Of a stretch of 8,100 bases of DNA, positions 5,060 to 8,100 are shown piece by piece. The translations under genes and the position numbers were made by a program. Below the pieces are notes generated by a model. That model worked only from the letters and a program-made list of their open reading frames with translations. It was not told where the DNA came from and made no database searches. This DNA is from Gemmatimonadaceae bacterium (GTDB lineage Bacteria > Latescibacterota > UBA2968 > UBA8231). Location of the stretch: the NCBI GenBank assembly GCA_002726335.1, contig PBSR01000191.1, forward strand, positions 1 to 8,100. Direction: 5' to 3'. Positions within the stretch are counted from its first letter, which is position 1. Every line of letters starts with the position of its first letter.

Positions 5060-7749
5060 ACGAGGTGTCCTTCGACGATATCGCCCGCTTGCCGGCTCCA
5101 GGGGACAACGTTGCCATCGCCACACGTCGCCTGGAGGCCGGGACCATGGTGGGCGCCGATGGCGCCAGCTTTCGGCTGTCACACACGGTGATGGAAGGGC
5201 ATCGCTTCGCTGTGCGTGCGATTCCCAGCGGCGGCGAGTTGCTGTCCTGGGGACTGCCCTTCGGCGTGGCGCTGACCGATATCGTCGCCGGCGAGTACGT
5301 GAGCAATGCCGGCATGCTCGAGGCCCTTGGCGGTCGACGGCTCAATTTCGAGCTCCCGCCGACACCCAGTTTCGAGGACCGCATCACTCCCTACGAACTG
5401 GACGAGGCCACATTCACCGCGGCGCCGCCGCTGGAGCGCCGGATCGACGTGCCCACATTCCGCGGTTTTGATCGTGGCGTCAGGGGCACCGGCACCCGCA
5501 ACCATATCGTCATCATGGGCACCACGTCGCGCACGTCGGCCTTCGCCCGTATCGTGGCGCAGCGGCTCGGAGATCTGCCCCGCACCGATGGCTTCGACGG
5601 TGTCGTCGCGGTGGCCCACACCGAAGGGGGAGGCGCCGAGGCGCCCAATAACCGCGATCTGCTGCTGCGGACCCTCGCCGGCTTCGCCGTGCATCCGAAC
5701 GTGGGTGCCATTCTGTGTGTCGACTACGGCTCGGAATCGGGGTCGAATGCGGCCCTGGAGCAGTACCTCCGGGCAGAAGGGTACCCTATCGATGAGGTGC
5801 CCCACAGGTTTCTCTCGATCGACGGAGGGTTTGATCGACACCTCGAGGAGGCCGAGGCGCAGGCGCGCCGGTGGGAGCAGGAACTGCGGGGGCAGCCACG
5901 CCGCGACCTGCCCGCATCCCACCTCAAGCTGGCACTTCAGTGTGGCGGCTCCGATGCCTTTTCCGGCGTTTCGGGCAACCCTCTGGCCGCCTGGGTTGCG
6001 CGCGAACTCATCCGTTGCGGTGGCGCTGCCAATCTGGCCGAGACGGACGAACTGATCGGCGCCGAGCCGTACGTGCTCGACCGCGTGCGCAATGCTGACA
6101 CGGCCCGGTGTTTTCTGGCCATGATCGAGCGCTTCAAGGAGCGTGTCTCCTGGCACGGTGCCAGCGCCGAGGGCAATCCCTCGGGTGGCAACAAGTACCG
6201 CGGGCTTTACAACATCGTCCTCAAGTCGATCGGCGCCGCCATGAAGCGCCATCCCGACGTGCCTCTCGATGGCTGCCTCGAGTACGGCCAGCCGATCCCG
6301 GAGAGTGGCTACTGGTTCATGGATTCTCCCGGCAACGATCTGGAGTCGATCGCCGGACAGGTGGCCTCCGGCTGCAACGTTGTCTACTTCGTCACGGGCA
6401 ATGGCTCGGTCACCAACTTCCCCTTCGTGCCGACGGTGAAGATCGTGACGACGACGCAGCGCTTCGATCTGCTGGCCGGGGATATGGACGTCAACGCCGG
6501 GGCGTATCAGGACGGTACCCCGATGGACGAGATGGGTCGGCAGTTGTTCGAGCGTACTCTCGCAGTCGCGGCGGGTGAACGCAGTCGCGGCGAGTCAGCG
6601 GGCCACTCCCAGGTTTCCATCTGGCGTGACTGGCCGCAGCGCGATGCCACCGCCCTCGAGGGGCTGATGGCGGCGCCGGTGCCAACCGGAGAGCCGTTGG
6701 CGATTCGTGCAGAACCGGCGCCGGAGGTCAGCATCGATGCCATCACCACTGCCGACGGTGCAGCCGTTGATCGTGTTGGCCTGGTGATGCCCACAAGCCT
6801 GTGCTCGGGGCAGATCGCCCGCCTGGCGGCAGAGCGACTCAACACCACAGGGCTGGCGACAGCACTGGGCCTGTCCCGCTTCGCCGCTCTCGTGCATACC
6901 GAAGGATGTGGTGTGTCGGGCGGCCCGAACGAGGACATCTACGCGCGCACACTTCTCGGTTACCTCACGCATCCATCGGTGTCGCTGGCCCTGTTGCTGG
7001 AACACGGGTGCGAGAAGACCCACAATGACTACATGCGGGCGAGCCTCGACGAGGCCGGCGTCGACCCGGGCAGATTCGGTTATGCCAGCGTCCAACTCGA
7101 CGGGGGCATCGACTGTGCCCTCGATCGTGTGGAGGCCTGGTTCGGCGAGCACAGGCAGAGCGGGACGGGGCTCTCGACGACACCGGCAGACGCCGGCGTG
7201 CTGCGGCTGGGCCTGTTGGCCAGCGGCGACGTACCCGACGGGGTGGCACGATCTCTGGCCCGCCTGTCGGGCTGGATCGTGTCAGCAGGAGGAACAGTAG
7301 TGGTACCCGAAGGCCCCGGCCTCGCGGCGAGTGCTGCCTTTGCCGACGCCCTGGCTCTCACTCCGGGGCCGCCGCCGTCACTGGCTCACGGAGAGAGCGC
7401 GAATCGGCCTGGCTTTCATGTGATGGAGGCGCCCACCGACCAATGGACCGAGCTGGTATCCGGGTTGGGTGCTACGGGAGTGGGAATGTTGTTGGCCCAC
7501 GCCGGCGAGCACCCGCAGCAGGGGCATCCCCTGATTCCCATGTTGCAGGTCACCGGCGTGCCGGCGGTGGCGGCAGCCTACGCCGATGATCTGGATGCGC
7601 TGCTGGTCGATGCTGACGACAGCGCCGGCAGCCGACAGCTGCTGGATCTGCTTGTCGAAGCCGCGTCGCGGCGCCTGCGACCCCGACTGTGGACCCGAGG
7701 CAACACCGACTTCCAGATCACCCGCGGCCTGCTCGGCGTGTCCATGTAA
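5056..7749 (+). CDS. UxaA/GarD-family dehydratase with SAF domain and duplicated catalytic module
   Basis: The family includes altronate and galactarate dehydratases and the sulfolactate sulfo-lyase SuyAB: metal-dependent eliminations on hydroxy acids. Domains: SAF, about 16-95 (DNVAIATRRLEAGT, GHRFAV, WGLPFGVALTDIVAGE); first D2 module, about 140-500, with LQCGGSDAFSGVSGNP (295-309), TDELIGAE (330-337), NPSGGNK (374-380), FMDSPGND and DMDVNAG; second, shorter D2-like module, about 572-850, with HTEGCG (614-619), EHGCE (649-653) and MEAPTDQ (790-796). E. coli UxaA is about 495 residues, so this is nearly double. Copy 1 reads HTEGGG and DYGSE where UxaA has HTYGCS and GLGCE. Copy 2 keeps those Cys but reads LLASGDV in place of CGGSD and lacks the NPSPGNK block. 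The TTG start is set by the 4-nt overlap and GGAG. Substrate unknown; the family call is firm. Confidence 0.88.
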   Translation: MNEVSFDDIARLPAPGDNVAIATRRLEAGTMVGADGASFRLSHTVMEGHRFAVRAIPSGGELLSWGLPFGVALTDIVAGEYVSNAGMLEALGGRRLNFELPPTPSFEDRITPYELDEATFTAAPPLERRIDVPTFRGFDRGVRGTGTRNHIVIMGTTSRTSAFARIVAQRLGDLPRTDGFDGVVAVAHTEGGGAEAPNNRDLLLRTLAGFAVHPNVGAILCVDYGSESGSNAALEQYLRAEGYPIDEVPHRFLSIDGGFDRHLEEAEAQARRWEQELRGQPRRDLPASHLKLALQCGGSDAFSGVSGNPLAAWVARELIRCGGAANLAETDELIGAEPYVLDRVRNADTARCFLAMIERFKERVSWHGASAEGNPSGGNKYRGLYNIVLKSIGAAMKRHPDVPLDGCLEYGQPIPESGYWFMDSPGNDLESIAGQVASGCNVVYFVTGNGSVTNFPFVPTVKIVTTTQRFDLLAGDMDVNAGAYQDGTPMDEMGRQLFERTLAVAAGERSRGESAGHSQVSIWRDWPQRDATALEGLMAAPVPTGEPLAIRAEPAPEVSIDAITTADGAAVDRVGLVMPTSLCSGQIARLAAERLNTTGLATALGLSRFAALVHTEGCGVSGGPNEDIYARTLLGYLTHPSVSLALLLEHGCEKTHNDYMRASLDEAGVDPGRFGYASVQLDGGIDCALDRVEAWFGEHRQSGTGLSTTPADAGVLRLGLLASGDVPDGVARSLARLSGWIVSAGGTVVVPEGPGLAASAAFADALALTPGPPPSLAHGESANRPGFHVMEAPTDQWTELVSGLGATGVGMLLAHAGEHPQQGHPLIPMLQVTGVPAVAAAYADDLDALLVDADDSAGSRQLLDLLVEAASRRLRPRLWTRGNTDFQITRGLLGVSM

Positions 7750-7753
7750 GGGG

Positions 7754-7828
7754 CGGGCCTGTACGGTGACCCGAAGTTGGCAGCTTACCAAGGCCCGCAG
7801 TCGCCCTCTGCAAGCAGAGGGCTGCGGT
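7754..7828 (+). repeat. Tandem structured element, copy 1 (75 bp)
   Basis: First of two copies spaced 91 bp apart, 70 of 75 positions identical. Parts in order: stem CGGGCCT (7754-7760)/AGGCCCG (7791-7797); inside it GGT/ACC and the hairpin AAGTT-GGC-AGCTT (7774-7786); then a perfect 9-bp hairpin, GCCCTCTGC-AA-GCAGAGGGC (7803-7822); and flanking CCGCA (7795-7799)/TGCGG (7823-7827), which competes with the first stem. The copy starts 5 nt after the dehydratase stop codon. It could be a structured RNA, a REP-like element or a terminator/processing cassette. Confidence 0.85.
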
Positions 7829-7844
7829 CTGTCCGGATTACGGT

Positions 7845-7919
7845 CGGGCCTGTACGGTGACCCGATGCTGGCGGCCTACCAAGGCCCGCGGTCGCCCTCT
7901 GCAAGCAGAGGGCTGCGGT
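7845..7919 (+). repeat. Tandem structured element, copy 2 (75 bp)
   Basis: Differs from copy 1 at 7866, 7868, 7873, 7876 and 7890. The outer 7-bp stem and the 9-bp hairpin are unchanged. Three of the five changes keep pairing: T-G to C-G at 7868, T-A to T-G at 7873, and A-T to G-T at 7890. The other two fall on the two sides of one pair and break it. The 91-bp period is not a multiple of three, so the two copies are not read in the same frame. Confidence 0.85.
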
Positions 7920-7922
7920 TTT
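7894..7922 (+). terminator. Likely terminator of the aroC-like/uxaA-like operon
   Basis: The 9-bp GC-rich hairpin of copy 2 (7894-7913) is followed by TGCGG and then TTTT (7919-7922) on the plus strand. The equivalent hairpin of copy 1 is followed by TCTG and lacks a T-run. It sits between two convergent genes. The short T-run and the 5-nt gap before it make this a moderate call. Confidence 0.55.
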
Positions 7923-7933
7923 CCTGGGCGATC

Positions 7934-8100
7934 CTACAGCGTCGGTATCTCCACGCCCATTTCAGCGGCTACCTCGCAGATCGATTCCCACACCGGTTGC
8001 GGCAGGTCGATCCCCTCGACCAGGCGCGTGGCGCGTGTCTCCTGCTCGATTTCGCCTGGAGCGTAGATTCTGTTGACGCCGGGCAGGGGTCGCGCTGAGC
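7934..8100 (-). CDS. Ldh2-family (malate/L-lactate dehydrogenase type) oxidoreductase, C-terminal fragment
   Basis: The last 54 codons of a minus-strand gene that enters from the right edge; the stop TAG is at 7934-7936. The peptide contains LPGVNRIYAPGEIEQET, then RLVEGIDLPQPVWESI and ends in AAEMGVEIPTL. This matches the typical end of the Ldh2 (YbiC/AllD/ComC) family: a PGE motif, then a G-I-x-L-P segment and an elGV tail. Members are NAD(P)-dependent 2-hydroxyacid dehydrogenases such as malate, ureidoglycolate and sulfolactate dehydrogenases. The gene is convergent with the dehydratase gene, 184 nt apart across the tandem elements. An Ldh2 enzyme beside a UxaA-family enzyme fits hydroxy-acid catabolism. 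The substrate cannot be read from this fragment. Confidence 0.8.
   Translation of the reverse strand, partial: SARPLPGVNRIYAPGEIEQETRATRLVEGIDLPQPVWESICEVAAEMGVEIPTL

Noticed and set aside
5179..6252. 357-codon minus-strand frame inside the dehydratase gene
   Set aside because: Antisense shadow of conserved UxaA motifs, no start context.
7754..7919. Integron attC sites
   Set aside because: The elements are palindromic, but I see no attC core (GTTRRRY/RYYYAAC) and no integrase or cassette genes.
7586..8098. 170-codon plus-strand frame covering the tandem repeats with a repeated RPLQAEGCG peptide
   Set aside because: The repeated peptide comes from the hairpin elements; the frame overlaps the dehydratase end and the antisense of the Ldh2 gene, and the 91-bp period shifts frame.

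Overview
The window is a high-GC bacterial chromosome segment with dense GC-ending codons. The genes fit a proteobacterium, possibly a gammaproteobacterium: a CheY-like receiver close to the enteric type, a FapA/DUF342 protein, and a perfect CRP-type operator. The lineage is an inference. No rRNA, tRNA, CRISPR array, transposase or phage gene was seen.

Layout. (1) About 56-1870, plus strand: a FapA-family polymer-binding protein with two N-terminal units followed by a right-handed beta-helix. Its 5' coding frame runs upstream of the first canonical start, and its 3' end collides with the next gene. (2) 1670-2458, minus strand: a CheY-like receiver protein whose phosphoacceptor position is Asn, with a second, degenerate C-terminal domain. 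It converges on fapA with about 200 nt of antisense overlap. (3) 2682-3506, minus strand: a secreted, acidic, Pro/Gly-rich protein with one canonical EF-hand, followed by a strong terminator. (4) 3507-3724: a divergent control region with a perfect TGTGA-N6-TCACA operator. (5) 3725-5059 and 5056-7749, plus strand: a two-gene operon joined by a 4-nt overlap. It encodes a divergent chorismate-synthase-family protein and an 897-residue UxaA/GarD-type dehydratase with an internally duplicated catalytic module. (6) 7754-7919: two tandem copies of a 75-bp structured element. (7) 7934-8100, minus strand: the C-terminal end of an Ldh2-family (malate/L-lactate dehydrogenase type) oxidoreductase that enters from the right edge.

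How it may work together. The right half looks like a CRP-controlled hydroxy-acid or sugar-acid locus. A sugar-acid dehydratase relative sits next to an Ldh2-type 2-hydroxyacid oxidoreductase, and is translationally coupled to an AroC relative with altered motifs. A chorismate-synthase-like enzyme in such an operon is unexpected. The dehydratase carries complementary motif loss between its two halves: copy 1 lost two Cys and kept CGGSD, while copy 2 kept the Cys and lost CGGSD. These two facts are the best candidates for an undescribed system. The left half (FapA, receiver) is a surface/motility or signalling neighbourhood, and I see no functional link between the two halves.
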